Source: Sulfuritalea sp. (GTDB lineage Bacteria > Pseudomonadota > Gammaproteobacteria > Burkholderiales > Rhodocyclaceae). From it: DNA of 64,000 nt. Each line of letters opens with the position of its first letter. Within the stretch, counting starts at the first letter, position 1. Shown piece by piece: positions 19,611 to 29,494 of the stretch. Both the position numbers and the translations under genes were made by a program. The stretch lies in NCBI RefSeq assembly GCF_017302275.1, contig NZ_JAFLDR010000007.1, forward strand, positions 62,001 to 126,000, written 5' to 3'. A model generated the notes under the pieces. It was given only the letters and a program-made list of their open reading frames with translations, searched no databases and was not told the origin of the DNA.

Positions 19611-20062
19611 CGGTCGCGGCAGGCGGAATACGGCGCGTTCCGCTCCAGCGCGGCAAAATCCAGACGGTAGCCGGCAGCGGCGGCCAGAGCCGTGCAGAAG
19701 TACCGCAGGCTGCGGCTGTTGCCGTCGCGAAAGGCATGTACCGCGTACATGCGATAGTAATAATCGGCGAGGCGGTCGGCGAAGGCTTCGATTCCCAGCC
19801 CACGCAGGAACGCCTCGCCTTCCAGGTCGGCATGTATCCGCCGAACCGCATCGGAGATCTCCGCCGCCGGCGCGAAATCCTGGCCCTGCTTCTCGGTATC
19901 GACCGTGCGCACCTGCCCCGCCCAGGCGAAAATGTCCTGGAACAGAACGCGATGAATCGCGCACAGGTGGCCCAGGTCGAAACTGCCGGCAGGCGTCCCG
20001 GGCGCCAGTTGCTCCCCGCGCAGGCCGGCCACGACCTCGACCACGCGATCGAGCACGGCCAT
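19547..20062 (-). CDS. Fic-domain protein with uncertain start
   Basis: 171 residues from the only standard start codon (ATG at 20062). The Fic motif is HAFRDGNSRSLR (consensus HPFxxGNGR), with Ser in place of the second Gly. A fold of this kind usually transfers AMP to a protein hydroxyl. Upstream codons in the same frame read YVYPGTPVLINLFGIRS, the typical Fic N-terminus, but no ATG, GTG or TTG exists between it and an in-frame TGA. The gene may use a non-standard start, or its start codon has been lost. It overlaps the convergent IclR gene by 64 bases. Confidence 0.75.
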   Translation of the reverse strand: MAVLDRVVEVVAGLRGEQLAPGTPAGSFDLGHLCAIHRVLFQDIFAWAGQVRTVDTEKQGQDFAPAAEISDAVRRIHADLEGEAFLRGLGIEAFADRLADYYYRMYAVHAFRDGNSRSLRYFCTALAAAAGYRLDFAALERNAPYSACRDRYFNADGGPLRDCMRRIAAPA

Positions 20063-20153
20063 GCTGCGTATGCCGAAAAGATTGATCAGGACCGGCGTGC
20101 CGGGATAGACGTAGGGCCTGGCCGGATCGGGAGCTGGATAGTCGATGATGGCC

Positions 20154-20864
20154 TCAGCGCTTGCCTGCCGGTACGGTGGTCAAGCCGAGGCTCTTCCACA
20201 CCTGCATGCCGCCGCGATACCACTTGAGCTTGTGCGCCGGGTAGCCCAGCGCCAGCAACTGCCTGATATTGGTCGGCGACTGGCCGCACCATGGCCCGTT
20301 GCAGTAGAACACCAGCGTCCTGGCATTCTCGAAGTTCCACAGCAGGCCGGTGCGACCGGCGCCGAACTGCAGGGTCAGGATTTCGGCGATCGACTCGGCA
20401 TCCGCCTGCGCCGGATGCAGGCGCGTCCACGGCAAATGGATCGCGCCGGGAATGATGCCGGAGCGCAGCAGCCAGTCGGCGTCGCGCGAATCGACCACCA
20501 GGACGCGGTCATCACGTCGCGTGATGCGTCGCAGGTATTCCAACAGTTCGAGCTCGCCGATGGTCTCCACCCCCGGCGCCAGGTGCATCGGCTGCACGCA
20601 GTAGGGTGGACAGGGCCGCGAGGTCATGGCGAAATCGGGGTCGATCTGGTTGAGATTGTCAGGCTCGCGCCGAATGCGCACGAGGCGCCCTTCGTGCATC
20701 ACGTCGAGCCAGGGCTGCTCGGCCGTGATGCCAACCGGCTGGTCGGCCCGAACCCCACCGGCTAGCAGCAGGAACGCCGCGACAGCGGCGGCAAGCGAGC
20801 TGGCCAGGCGCGCCCGGTTTCCACGCGCTGGCATCGCAACAGCCTGGCAATCGATACGCCGCAT
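20154..20864 (-). CDS. Exported rhodanese-like protein
   Basis: 236 residues from MRRIDCQAVAMPARGNR; GGAGG is seven bases upstream of this ATG. A signal peptide is likely (LASSLAAAVAAFLLLAGGVRA). The rhodanese domain includes VLVVDSRDADWLLRSGIIPG and the active loop FYCNGPWCGQSPTN, whose first Cys is the expected persulfide carrier. Periplasmic sulfurtransferase activity would suit the sulfur-oxidising setting, but no partner is adjacent. Its stop precedes the region encoding the Fic N-terminus. Confidence 0.8.
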   Translation of the reverse strand: MRRIDCQAVAMPARGNRARLASSLAAAVAAFLLLAGGVRADQPVGITAEQPWLDVMHEGRLVRIRREPDNLNQIDPDFAMTSRPCPPYCVQPMHLAPGVETIGELELLEYLRRITRRDDRVLVVDSRDADWLLRSGIIPGAIHLPWTRLHPAQADAESIAEILTLQFGAGRTGLLWNFENARTLVFYCNGPWCGQSPTNIRQLLALGYPAHKLKWYRGGMQVWKSLGLTTVPAGKR

Positions 20865-20955
20865 TCCTGCCCTCCGGTGGACAATCCATCGGCCAGCCAT
20901 CCGGGGCGAGGGGCCATGCCCGTGCGCCAGATGGCAAACCGCATCTTCTGCCAGC

Positions 20956-22236
20956 TTAGCGGCCAAAAATCCCCTTCAGCAGTTCCAGCGGCTTTTCCAG
21001 TTTCAACTCGCCCGACGATTCGTCCGAAGTCTGGCGCCGTTGGCCGTGAGCCTCCCCCTGTTCCCTGGCGCTGCCGGAACGACCTGGCCGGCCCTCCTCG
21101 GACATGCCGAGGATGCCATTGGTGACCGACTTGACGCGCAACTTTACCGCCCACACCGGTTCCCATTTGGCCTTCGGATCCTTGGGGCGCGGCGGATGGG
21201 CCAGGTTCAGTTCGTCGCCGTAGGCGATCACGCGCAGCATGCCGCCGTTTTCGCCAAAAATTCCCTTGGGTACCGCGCAAGTCGTCGTCTGTGGCGTCAG
21301 CAGTACCTTCTCCTTCAGCCAGCGATCCACCGCGGCATTGGTCTGGTAGTCCATGAGGCCGAAACCCGTATCCGCCAGTTCGCTGGACGTCCACATCACC
21401 ATGTCTTCCTTTTCATTGCTGCCCATCGCCGAGACGAAGTAGGCGCGCGCGGTGGCGATCGCATTCCACTTCAGCTCCGTCGCGCCGTCCCTCGCCGCCT
21501 GATCCAGCTTGATCGGCGGCATCAGATCCTGGGCCGCGGGGATATTGAAGCGAAACGCCGCGGGGATGCCCTTGCCGGAAAACGCGTGCTCGCCCTGCAG
21601 CGAAGCCGTCTCCGGCACCATGCGGCTGTCGTCGGGATTCGGCCATGACGGGCGTCCGATCGCGCTGTGCGCGCCACGCTGCGTGGCGCTGCGGGCGACG
21701 AAGAACTTGCCGAAATCGGCTGGCGCCGCGGTCGCCATGTCGAGCACCCTTGGCTGTCCGGCACGCACCGACGGTCCGCAACCCCAGTACAATAGCATGC
21801 GCCCCTTGGGCCGCTCGGGGTCTTCCTGCTTGATATCTTCGTCGTCGCGCACCGGCGCCGGAGGGGCATTCTTCGGCGTGCGGAGCTCCAGTCCCGGTCT
21901 CAGAAACCCTTCCGGCACCGCCTGCTGCGCGGTATCCAGGTTCGGGTTGGCCCGAGCGCGCACGGTGACATCGACCCAGCGGCCGGCGCTCATGGCGCGG
22001 GTGTTGCCGAAGCTGTTGCCGCCTCCGGCTCCCTTCCCCCCGAACATGCCGCCCAGCCCTCCCATGGCGGACATGCCGCCCATCGGCATGCCCATTCCGG
22101 AAAAGGTGGCAACATCGATCCAGGCTTGGGCTTCGGGTGGCGCCACCTGCTGGGCAGCGGCGGCTGTCGGGACGGCGAGCAGCAGCGGAAGAAACGTGGT
22201 GGCGATGGCGGTTGATCTGCTGCGCGTTGGACTCAA
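20956..22236 (-). CDS. Secreted/periplasmic protein of unknown function, Met/Gly-rich N-terminal region
   Basis: 426 residues from a TTG start, supported by AGGAGG about eight bases upstream. A signal peptide ends near AVPTAAAAQQ. Residues 45-75 form a low-complexity Met/Gly segment (SGMGMPMGGMSAMGGLGGMF). The remainder has no motif I recognise and one short Cys-containing stretch (LLYWGCGPSVRAGQPRV). The gene stands alone, divergent from the lipoprotein gene at 22354. I cannot assign a function. Confidence 0.7.
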   Translation of the reverse strand: MSPTRSRSTAIATTFLPLLLAVPTAAAAQQVAPPEAQAWIDVATFSGMGMPMGGMSAMGGLGGMFGGKGAGGGNSFGNTRAMSAGRWVDVTVRARANPNLDTAQQAVPEGFLRPGLELRTPKNAPPAPVRDDEDIKQEDPERPKGRMLLYWGCGPSVRAGQPRVLDMATAAPADFGKFFVARSATQRGAHSAIGRPSWPNPDDSRMVPETASLQGEHAFSGKGIPAAFRFNIPAAQDLMPPIKLDQAARDGATELKWNAIATARAYFVSAMGSNEKEDMVMWTSSELADTGFGLMDYQTNAAVDRWLKEKVLLTPQTTTCAVPKGIFGENGGMLRVIAYGDELNLAHPPRPKDPKAKWEPVWAVKLRVKSVTNGILGMSEEGRPGRSGSAREQGEAHGQRRQTSDESSGELKLEKPLELLKGIFGR

Positions 22237-22353
22237 GATAATCCCTCCTTATGTCGGCGGGATGATACTCCTCCATCCCGGGGAGCGCCCGGTCCAAATG
22301 TGCCGCGGTACCCCTTGGGAATGTTACCCTTGACCAAGTTCAAGGATCCAGCC

Positions 22354-23223
22354 ATGCGCCGCACCACGCCATTGTTGCTGTTGCTATTCCTCCTCGGCCT
22401 GCTGCAGGGCTGCAGCGCGGTGCGCTTCGGCTACGGCCACGCCGACAGCCTGGCGCGCTGGTGGATCGACCAGTATGTCGACCTGTCGCCGGAACAGGAC
22501 AGCCTGGTGCAGGAACGCCTGCCCCGCTTTTTTGCCTGGCATCGCAAGACGCAATTGCCGGACTATGTCGCGGTGCTTCGCCAGGGGCAACAGTTCATCG
22601 CCGGCCAGCCGACGCTGGCCGATGCACGCGCCCTCGACGAAAGCATCGTGCGCCGGGTTCGCACGGCAGCGGACCAGGCCATACCGGACGTCGCGGATCT
22701 GCTGGCAAGCCTCGGACCTTCCCAGATCGATCGGATCGCCGCACGCTACGCGGAAAAGAACCTCGAATATGCGAAAGAAGCCGGGTTGTCCGACGGCGAG
22801 GCGGCGCAGCGCAAGGCGCGCCAGAAGCGGATACTGGAACGGGCCGAATACTGGTTCGGTGACGTGAACGGCGATCAGCGCGCGTCATTGCAGCGGATGA
22901 TCGACGCCCAGGAAAGCGGCGCCCAGTTCCGCTACGAGGAAAGGCTGCGGCGCCAGCGTGAATTGCTCGACCTGGCGCGCCAGGTGCAGCGCGAAAAACC
23001 CACTCGCGAGCGCGTGATCCAGTTGCTGCGCGACTATGCGGCGCGTTTCGACCTGCCGCCCGATGCGGCTCGTCGTACGCGGGCGCTGGCCCTGCGCCGC
23101 GCGGCGGCCGAACTGACCGTTGCCGTCCTTGCCATGACCACGCCGGCGCAGCGCGCCCATGCCCGGCAGAAGCTGGATGACCTGATCGGCGACTTCACGC
23201 AACTGTCGCAGGAAGCTTCCTAG
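22354..23223 (+). CDS. DUF6279-like lipoprotein
   Basis: 289 residues with a lipoprotein signal peptide (MRRTTPLLLLLFLLGLLQGC, lipobox LQGC). The mature part is helical with repeated Arg-rich segments (ERLPRFFAWHRKTQLPDYV, RYAEKNLEYAKEAGL). The overall pattern fits DUF6279, outer-membrane-attached proteins of unknown role in Proteobacteria. The start at 22354 gives the shortest sensible signal sequence; an in-frame start at 22300 is less likely. Confidence 0.75.
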   Translation: MRRTTPLLLLLFLLGLLQGCSAVRFGYGHADSLARWWIDQYVDLSPEQDSLVQERLPRFFAWHRKTQLPDYVAVLRQGQQFIAGQPTLADARALDESIVRRVRTAADQAIPDVADLLASLGPSQIDRIAARYAEKNLEYAKEAGLSDGEAAQRKARQKRILERAEYWFGDVNGDQRASLQRMIDAQESGAQFRYEERLRRQRELLDLARQVQREKPTRERVIQLLRDYAARFDLPPDAARRTRALALRRAAAELTVAVLAMTTPAQRAHARQKLDDLIGDFTQLSQEAS

Positions 23224-23257
23224 CCGCAGCGGCGCCGGGCGAGGCCGGAAGGTACTA

Positions 23258-23626
23258 CTACTTCGCCGGCGTGATGCTGGCTTCTTCGATCAGCAACGGG
23301 TAGGAATAGCCGGAGCCAAAGTCGCGATTCACCACCACGACGCCGGAAACCGCGACCTGGTCGCCGACATTGGCGGTCTGCTTGCTGGTGACGACCAGGT
23401 TGTTGGTACCCTTGGCGGCATCCCCCGTACCGTCCTGGACGTGCACGAAGTTGCGACCCATGATGCCGTTGTTGACCTTGACCACCTTGCCCTGTGCACT
23501 GATGGTCTTGCCGGCAAGTCCAGCCTTGTTCTGGTTCAGCGCGGCAACAGTCTCGGCGACGGCATTGAACGACACCAGACCCAGGCTGCCGACCAGGGCA
23601 GCGACCACGACGGAAAAAATCCTCAT
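23258..23626 (-). CDS. Small exported OB-fold protein
   Basis: 122 residues with a signal peptide (MRIFSVVVAALVGSLGLVSF...AVA). The rest is the pattern ISAQGKVVKVNNGIMGRNFV, HVQDGTG, then VGDQVAVSGVVVVNRDFGSG. This is the tRNA_anti/OB-like fold of small periplasmic proteins found in many sulfur and nitrogen oxidisers. Function unknown. Confidence 0.7.
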   Translation of the reverse strand: MRIFSVVVAALVGSLGLVSFNAVAETVAALNQNKAGLAGKTISAQGKVVKVNNGIMGRNFVHVQDGTGDAAKGTNNLVVTSKQTANVGDQVAVSGVVVVNRDFGSGYSYPLLIEEASITPAK

Positions 23627-24021
23627 CAAAAGCTCCTGAATAGGGTTGCTGGCCGGCAGGAACCGGCCAGCCGCCAGCATACCCGCTGCGTGGCGCTCCG
23701 GTGCGATCGTAAGGCCTGGGTCGGCCTGGACGTCCGCCTTCTGCCTTGCCGGTGTTCGCCGACATGGCCCGCGCCACGGACCGGCAAAAAGGCCTCATCA
23801 ACCATCCTGATCGCCCCATCAATCTCCGTGTCATGACTGCCATCAATGACCGGGACGACCAGTATCATTGCAGGGAGCCGGAATGGTTCGGTCGGACCAG
23901 GCCTGGTCCAGCCATGACGACCGCATGGCTTGCATGCCGCGGGCACTCGGACCAGACAGGATTCCGGTTGCCTGAAACTGACGGAATTGCCGCGATTTCA
24001 CTGCCGGAGGAAAAGACAAGA
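23627..24021. promoter_or_regulatory. 395-base gap upstream of glgC with a perfect 16-base palindrome
   Basis: No gene is supported here. GGACCAGGCCTGGTCC at 23894-23909 is a perfect palindrome about 115 bases upstream of the glgC ATG and is an operator candidate. A good ribosome binding site (GGAGGAAA) lies at 24007-24014. Confidence 0.45.
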
Positions 24022-25287
24022 ATGCCAAACGAACACGCGCGCCTGCATCTGCCGAACCAGGCCATGGCACTGGTTCTTGCGGGAGGGCGCGGCAGCCGGC
24101 TCATGCAATTGACGGACAGGCGTTCCAAGCCTGCGGTCTATTTCGGCGGCAAGTTCCGCATCGTCGATTTTGCGCTGTCGAACTGCCTCAACTCGGGCAT
24201 CCGCCGCATCGGCGTGGTCACCCAGTACGAGTCGCACAGCCTGCTGCGCCACATCCAGCGCGGCTGGAGCTTCCTCAAATCGGAAATGAACGAGTTCATC
24301 GAGTTGATGCCCGCGCAACAGCGCATCGCCGGCGAGTCGTGGTACCGCGGTACCGCCGATGCGGTGTTCCAGAACATCCACATCCTGCAGGGGCACGACC
24401 CGGAGTATGTTGTTGTCCTTGCCGGCGACCATGTCTACAAGATGGACTACGCAAGCATGCTGTCCCATCACGTCGAAAGCGGAGCCGGTTGCACCGTGGC
24501 TTGCATCGAGGTTCCGGTAGCCGACGCGCGCGGTTTCGGCGTCATGGAAGTCGATGAAGCGGGCCGCATCGTTGCCTTCGTCGAGAAGCCGGCCGTGCCG
24601 CCGACGCTGCCCGGCCGGCCGGAGCGCTCACTCGCCAGCATGGGAATCTACGTCTTCGACGCGGCCTACCTCTACGAACAACTGCGACTGGACATGGCCG
24701 ACCCGGACTCCAGCCACGATTTCGGCAAGGACATCATCCCCAGGGTCGTGCAGCAGGGCAACGCCGTGGCGCAAGCGTTCGACGACAGTTGCGTCGGTTC
24801 CCGCCCAGGCAGGGAACCCTACTGGCGCGACGTCGGCACGCTCGATGCCTACTGGGCAGCCAACATCGACCTCACCGCCGTCGATCCCGAACTCAACCTC
24901 TACGATACTGCCTGGCCGGTGTGGACCTACCAGCAGCAATTGCCGCCCGCGAAATTCGTGCACAACGAACCCGGTCGCCGTGGTGGCGCCACCGAGTCGA
25001 CCGTTTCGGGAGGTTGCCTTATCTCGGGCGAACTCAACCGTACGCTGCTGTTCTCGAACTGCCGCGTGCACTCTTACGCGAAGGTGGAGTGGTCGGTGCT
25101 GCTGCCCGATGTCGAGGTCGGGCCCCATGCGCGCCTCACCCGCGCCGTCGTCGATCACGGCTGCAAGATTCCTGCCGGACTGGTCGTCGGCGAGGACGCT
25201 GAAGATGATGCGCGGCGCTTCCACCGCAGCGACAGCGGCATCACGCTGGTCACCAGCGAGATGATCGCGCGCCTGCCCCACGCCTGA
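24022..25287 (+). CDS. glgC: Glucose-1-phosphate adenylyltransferase
   Basis: 421 residues from [20 protein letters not shown], preceded by GGAGGAAAAGACAAG. It makes ADP-glucose for glycogen. Visible motifs are [20 protein letters not shown] (nucleotide-binding), [24 protein letters not shown] and [10 protein letters not shown]. The C-terminal left-handed beta-helix follows ([16 protein letters not shown]). It is followed by glgP and a mutarotase, a small glycogen cluster without a glgA or glgB in view. Confidence 0.96.
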   Translation: MPNEHARLHLPNQAMALVLAGGRGSRLMQLTDRRSKPAVYFGGKFRIVDFALSNCLNSGIRRIGVVTQYESHSLLRHIQRGWSFLKSEMNEFIELMPAQQRIAGESWYRGTADAVFQNIHILQGHDPEYVVVLAGDHVYKMDYASMLSHHVESGAGCTVACIEVPVADARGFGVMEVDEAGRIVAFVEKPAVPPTLPGRPERSLASMGIYVFDAAYLYEQLRLDMADPDSSHDFGKDIIPRVVQQGNAVAQAFDDSCVGSRPGREPYWRDVGTLDAYWAANIDLTAVDPELNLYDTAWPVWTYQQQLPPAKFVHNEPGRRGGATESTVSGGCLISGELNRTLLFSNCRVHSYAKVEWSVLLPDVEVGPHARLTRAVVDHGCKIPAGLVVGEDAEDDARRFHRSDSGITLVTSEMIARLPHA

Positions 25288-25425
25288 CGCCAGGCTTGCC
25301 ACGGGATCTGCCGCCGATTCCCGCGCCGCGCCCATGACCCCACAAACCACCAATCTGTCGCGGCCGCCGCGGTTCGTTCATTCTCGGCTTTGTGCCGCAC
25401 GGGAAACTGTTGATCGAGGGCTTTC

Positions 25426-28014
25426 ATGGACCAAACCCATCACTTTGCCAACCGCCTCAAGCCGCTGAAGACCGGCCGACTGTCCGGCGAACTCTTCGAA
25501 CTGCCGCCGCTGGGCATGGACCAGGGAGCACTCGCCGACGACATCCGCCGCTACTTCGGCAACTTCCTCGGCCGCGACAAGTACTGCCGCTCCACGCATT
25601 ACCCCTACCAGGCGCTGGTCCTGGCGCTGCGCGAACGACTCATGGAGCGCTGGAAGCGCACCCGCCACGCCTATGAGGAAGCCGGGGCCCGACATGCCTA
25701 TTATTTGTCGCTGGAGTTCCTGATGGGACGCACGCTCAACAACGCGCTGCTCAACCTTGGCCTGGAAGACACCGCCGCCGCGGTGCTGCAGCGGCTGGGC
25801 CTGCACCTGGAAGAAATGCTCGACAACGAGAACGACGCAGGCCTGGGCAATGGCGGCCTCGGCCGGCTGGCCGCCTGCTTTCTCGATAGCTGCGCCACCT
25901 TGCAACTGCCGGTGATGGGTTACGGCATTCGCTACGAGTACGGCATGTTCCGCCAGCGCATCGAGAACTGTCGCCAGGCCGAGGAGCCCGACCATTGGCT
26001 GCGCGACGGCAATCCCTGGGAACTGGAGCGGCCCGAGCACACGCGCCGCGTCCAGTACTACGGGCGCACCGAGTTCTTCCGCGATGCCGGGGGTTTGCTG
26101 CGTGCGCGCTGGGTCGACAGCCACGACGTGCTGGCCGTGCCCTTCGATACGCCGATTCCCGGCTACCGCAACGACACCGTTAACACGCTCCGGCTCTGGA
26201 GCGCGGCGGCCACGGACGAGTTCGACCTTGGCGAATTCAACGCCGGCTCCTACCCCGAGTCGGTGTCTGCCAAGAACGCCGCCGAAAACATCACCATGGT
26301 GCTCTACCCCAACGACGCCAGCGAGAACGGCAAGGAGCTGCGACTGCGGCAGCAGTATTTCCTCGCCTCGGCCAGCCTGCAGGATGTGCTCGATCGCTGG
26401 GAAATGCACCACGGGCTCGACTTCAGCCAGTTTGCGGCGAAGAACTGCTTCCAGCTCAACGACACCCACCCGAGCTGCGCGGTACCCGAACTGATGCGCC
26501 TGCTGATCGACGAGTATGGCCTGGGCTGGGACCCGGCCTGGGAGATCACCCGCAATACCATGGCCTACACCAACCACACGCTATTGCCGGAGGCACTGGA
26601 AAAATGGCCGGTGCGCCTGTTCGCCCAACTCTTGCCGCGGCTGATGGACATCATCCACGAGATCAACGCCGGCTTTCTCGCCGAGGTTTCGCGACGCTGG
26701 CCCGGCGACAACGCGCGCCTGGCGCGCATGTCCCTGATCGAGGAAGGCGCCGAACCGCAAATCCGCATGGCCTACCTGGCGATCGTCGGCAGCTTCTCGG
26801 TCAACGGTGTCGCCGCCCTGCATTCGCAATTGCTGCAGACAGGCCTGTTCCGCGACTTCAGCGAGTTGTGGCCGCAGAAGTTCAACAACAAGACCAACGG
26901 CGTCACCCAGCGCCGCTGGCTGGCCGCCGCGAACCCGGCGCTGGCGAAATTGCTCGACCAGACCATAGGCGGGGGATGGATCACCCGACTCGACGAGCTC
27001 AGGGGCCTGATGGCGCACGTCGACGATCCCGGGTTCCGCCGCCGCTGGCAGGATGTCAAGCGCGCCAACAAGAAGCGCCTCGCGGACCTGGTACGACGCG
27101 ACTGCGGCATCAGCTTCGACGAGGACGCCCTGTTCGACGTACAGGTCAAGCGCATCCACGAATACAAGCGCCAACTGCTCAATATCCTGCACGTCATACA
27201 CCTCTACGCCCGTCTCAAGAGCGGCGACGATCGGGACTGGACGCCGCGCTGCGTGCTGATCGGCGGCAAGGCGGCGCCGGGCTACTTCATGGCGAAGCGG
27301 ATCATCACCCTGGCCTGCATGGTGGCGGAAACGGTCAATAGCGACGACCACATCGGCGGCCGCCTCAAGGTGGCATTCCTGCCGAATTACCGCGTCTCGG
27401 CAATGGAACTGATCGCGCCGGGCACCGACCTGTCTGAACAGATCTCCACCGCCGGCAAGGAGGCCTCCGGCACCGGCAACATGAAATTCATGATGAACGG
27501 GGCGATCACCATCGGCACCCTGGACGGCGCGAACATCGAGATTCGCGAAGAAGTCGGCGACGACGGCTTCTTCCTCTTCGGCATGACGGCCGAGGAAGTG
27601 GAGCATCGCCGCCGCGACTATGACCCCGCTGCCGAAATCGCCGCCGATGCCGACCTGGCACGGGTGATGGCACTGCTCGAATCCGGCCATTTCAACCGCT
27701 TCGAGCCGGGACTGTTCGATCCGATCATCGACGCCATCCGCAGTCCCGCCGATCCATGGCTGGTGGCAGCGGACTTTCGCTCCTTCGTCGCCGCGCAGGA
27801 GCGGGTCGCCGCCGCCTACCGCGACAGCGAACGATGGACCCGCATGAGCATCCTGAACACCGCCGCCAGCGGCAAGTTTTCCACAGATCGCACCATGGCC
27901 CAGTACAACGAACATATCTGGCGGCTGACCGCGGTGGCGCCGAAACAGCCGGTCGCGCGGGCGACAGGCAGCGTTCACACCGACAAGCCATCGGCCGAGG
28001 AAGACCACGCATGA
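25426..28014 (+). CDS. glgP: Glycogen/starch phosphorylase
   Basis: 862 residues. It cleaves glycogen to glucose-1-phosphate. The PLP lysine is Lys687 in EASGTGNMKFMMNGAITIG, and VKRIHEYKRQLLNIL is the phosphorylase signature upstream. The N-terminal EAGARHAYYLSLEFLMGRT and NGGLGRLAACFLDS motifs are complete. Its stop overlaps the ATG of the downstream mutarotase gene (ATGA), so the two are coupled. The 138-base gap upstream shows no clear regulatory site. Confidence 0.96.
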   Translation: MDQTHHFANRLKPLKTGRLSGELFELPPLGMDQGALADDIRRYFGNFLGRDKYCRSTHYPYQALVLALRERLMERWKRTRHAYEEAGARHAYYLSLEFLMGRTLNNALLNLGLEDTAAAVLQRLGLHLEEMLDNENDAGLGNGGLGRLAACFLDSCATLQLPVMGYGIRYEYGMFRQRIENCRQAEEPDHWLRDGNPWELERPEHTRRVQYYGRTEFFRDAGGLLRARWVDSHDVLAVPFDTPIPGYRNDTVNTLRLWSAAATDEFDLGEFNAGSYPESVSAKNAAENITMVLYPNDASENGKELRLRQQYFLASASLQDVLDRWEMHHGLDFSQFAAKNCFQLNDTHPSCAVPELMRLLIDEYGLGWDPAWEITRNTMAYTNHTLLPEALEKWPVRLFAQLLPRLMDIIHEINAGFLAEVSRRWPGDNARLARMSLIEEGAEPQIRMAYLAIVGSFSVNGVAALHSQLLQTGLFRDFSELWPQKFNNKTNGVTQRRWLAAANPALAKLLDQTIGGGWITRLDELRGLMAHVDDPGFRRRWQDVKRANKKRLADLVRRDCGISFDEDALFDVQVKRIHEYKRQLLNILHVIHLYARLKSGDDRDWTPRCVLIGGKAAPGYFMAKRIITLACMVAETVNSDDHIGGRLKVAFLPNYRVSAMELIAPGTDLSEQISTAGKEASGTGNMKFMMNGAITIGTLDGANIEIREEVGDDGFFLFGMTAEEVEHRRRDYDPAAEIAADADLARVMALLESGHFNRFEPGLFDPIIDAIRSPADPWLVAADFRSFVAAQERVAAAYRDSERWTRMSILNTAASGKFSTDRTMAQYNEHIWRLTAVAPKQPVARATGSVHTDKPSAEEDHA

Positions 28015-28919
28015 ATGCACTGGAAAAACTGAATCGCCGTTTCGGCATCGCCGACCAACTGGGATTCGAGGAACTGCCGGGCGGCCTGCTGGCGGCGCGC
28101 ATCGATACCGCCTTCGCCAGCGCGAGCATCGCGCTGCAGGGCGCCCATGTAATCAGCTATCAGGCCAAGTGCCACGCGCCCCTGATCTGGTTGAGCCCGC
28201 AGGCCAAGTTCGCGCCGGGCAAGTCGATCCGCGGCGGCGTGCCCGTCTGCTGGCCCTGGTTCGGGGCGCACGCCACCGATGCCCGGTTTCCCGGCCATGG
28301 TTTCGCGCGCACCGCGCCCTGGCAGTTGCTGGATGCCCGCGTACTGCCCGACGGGCGCCTGCGCCTGGAATTCGAACTGATCCAGAGCGACGCGACGCGC
28401 GCGCAATGGCCCTGCGCGTCGACGGTACGCAATAGCGTCACCGTCGGCCAGGAACTGGAAGTGGAACTCGCGACGACCAATACCGGATCGACCTCCTTCC
28501 AGCTCGGCCAGGCCCTGCACACCTACCTGGTCGTGGGCGACATCCGCCGCATCGACATCGCGGGCCTCGACGGCTGCGAGTTCATCGACAAGGTCGGTGG
28601 GGCCGCTCGCAGGTGGCAGCAGGGGCCGGTAGGCTTCACCCAGGAGACTGATCGGATCTACCTGGCGACCCGCGGCTGCTGCGCCATCAGGGATCCGGCG
28701 CTGGAACGCTCGATCCTGATCACCAGCACCGGCAGTCGTTCGACCGTGGTCTGGAACCCATGGATCGAGAAGGCCGAGAAGTTGGGCGACTTCGGGCCGG
28801 ACGGTTACCTGGGCATGGTCTGCGTCGAAACCGCCAATGCGGCCGAGGACGTCATCACCCTGGCGCCGGGCGCAACCCACCGCATGACGGCACAGTACCG
28901 TTCGCTCACGACGGGGTGA
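28011..28919 (+). CDS. D-hexose-6-phosphate mutarotase (YeaD-like)
   Basis: 302 residues from MNALEKLNRRFGIADQLGFE. It would interconvert anomers of glucose-6-phosphate, a sensible companion to glycogen breakdown. The aldose-1-epimerase fold is shown by LIWLSPQAKFAPGKSIRGGV, PVCWPWFG and PGHGFARTAPW (catalytic His). ESILITSTGSRST-like WNPW near the end also fits. It overlaps glgP by four bases. Confidence 0.9.
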   Translation: MNALEKLNRRFGIADQLGFEELPGGLLAARIDTAFASASIALQGAHVISYQAKCHAPLIWLSPQAKFAPGKSIRGGVPVCWPWFGAHATDARFPGHGFARTAPWQLLDARVLPDGRLRLEFELIQSDATRAQWPCASTVRNSVTVGQELEVELATTNTGSTSFQLGQALHTYLVVGDIRRIDIAGLDGCEFIDKVGGAARRWQQGPVGFTQETDRIYLATRGCCAIRDPALERSILITSTGSRSTVVWNPWIEKAEKLGDFGPDGYLGMVCVETANAAEDVITLAPGATHRMTAQYRSLTTG

Positions 28920-29069
28920 TTCGGGGATCGCCGCGACCATGGCGAAACAACGGCGGGTAGCCGAAACCCTGCGGCATCCCGAAGCCGGTCAAGCCGGAAC
29001 CTGACGCGCAAGATCCCGAGTGCCACCCGCGGTAAAAGAAACACGCGGCGGCCTCTGTGTGCCTGCAAC

Positions 29070-29486
29070 TCAGGGGATGCCAACGCGCCCGCGTGAGGCT
29101 TTCAACTTGCCGCGCGCGGTCTTGCTGTCGACCCGGCGCTTCTGCGAATTCCACGTCGGGCGGGTGGCACGGCGGACAGGTGGAAGGAATGCCGCCGCCG
29201 CGATCAGCTCGCGCAAGCGTTCCATGGCGGCGAAGCTGTTGCGCTCCAGGCTGCGGAATTGCTGGGCCTTGATCACCACCACGCCCTCGGCGCTGATGCG
29301 CTGGTCCTTCGCCTGAAGCAGGCGTGCCTTGATGTCTTCCGGGAGCGAGGAAGCATGGATGTCGAAGCGCAGGTGAACCGCATTCGAAACCTTGTTGACG
29401 TTCTGCCCGCCCGCACCCTGGGCGCGGATCGCGCTGATCTCGACCTCGTCCTCGCGCAGCAGGATGTCGCTCTTGTCGGCACCCAT
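29070..29486 (-). CDS. arfB: Alternative ribosome-rescue factor / peptidyl-tRNA hydrolase
   Basis: 138 residues, the normal ArfB (YaeJ) length. The GGQ motif is in RAQGAGGQNVNKVSNAVHLR. The C-terminal tail is basic (SQKRRVDSKTARGKLKASRG), as needed to enter the mRNA channel of stalled ribosomes. Lies eight bases after the DUF1415 stop, so they form a unit. Confidence 0.94.
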   Translation of the reverse strand: MGADKSDILLREDEVEISAIRAQGAGGQNVNKVSNAVHLRFDIHASSLPEDIKARLLQAKDQRISAEGVVVIKAQQFRSLERNSFAAMERLRELIAAAAFLPPVRRATRPTWNSQKRRVDSKTARGKLKASRGRVGIP

Positions 29487-29494
29487 TTCCCGGT

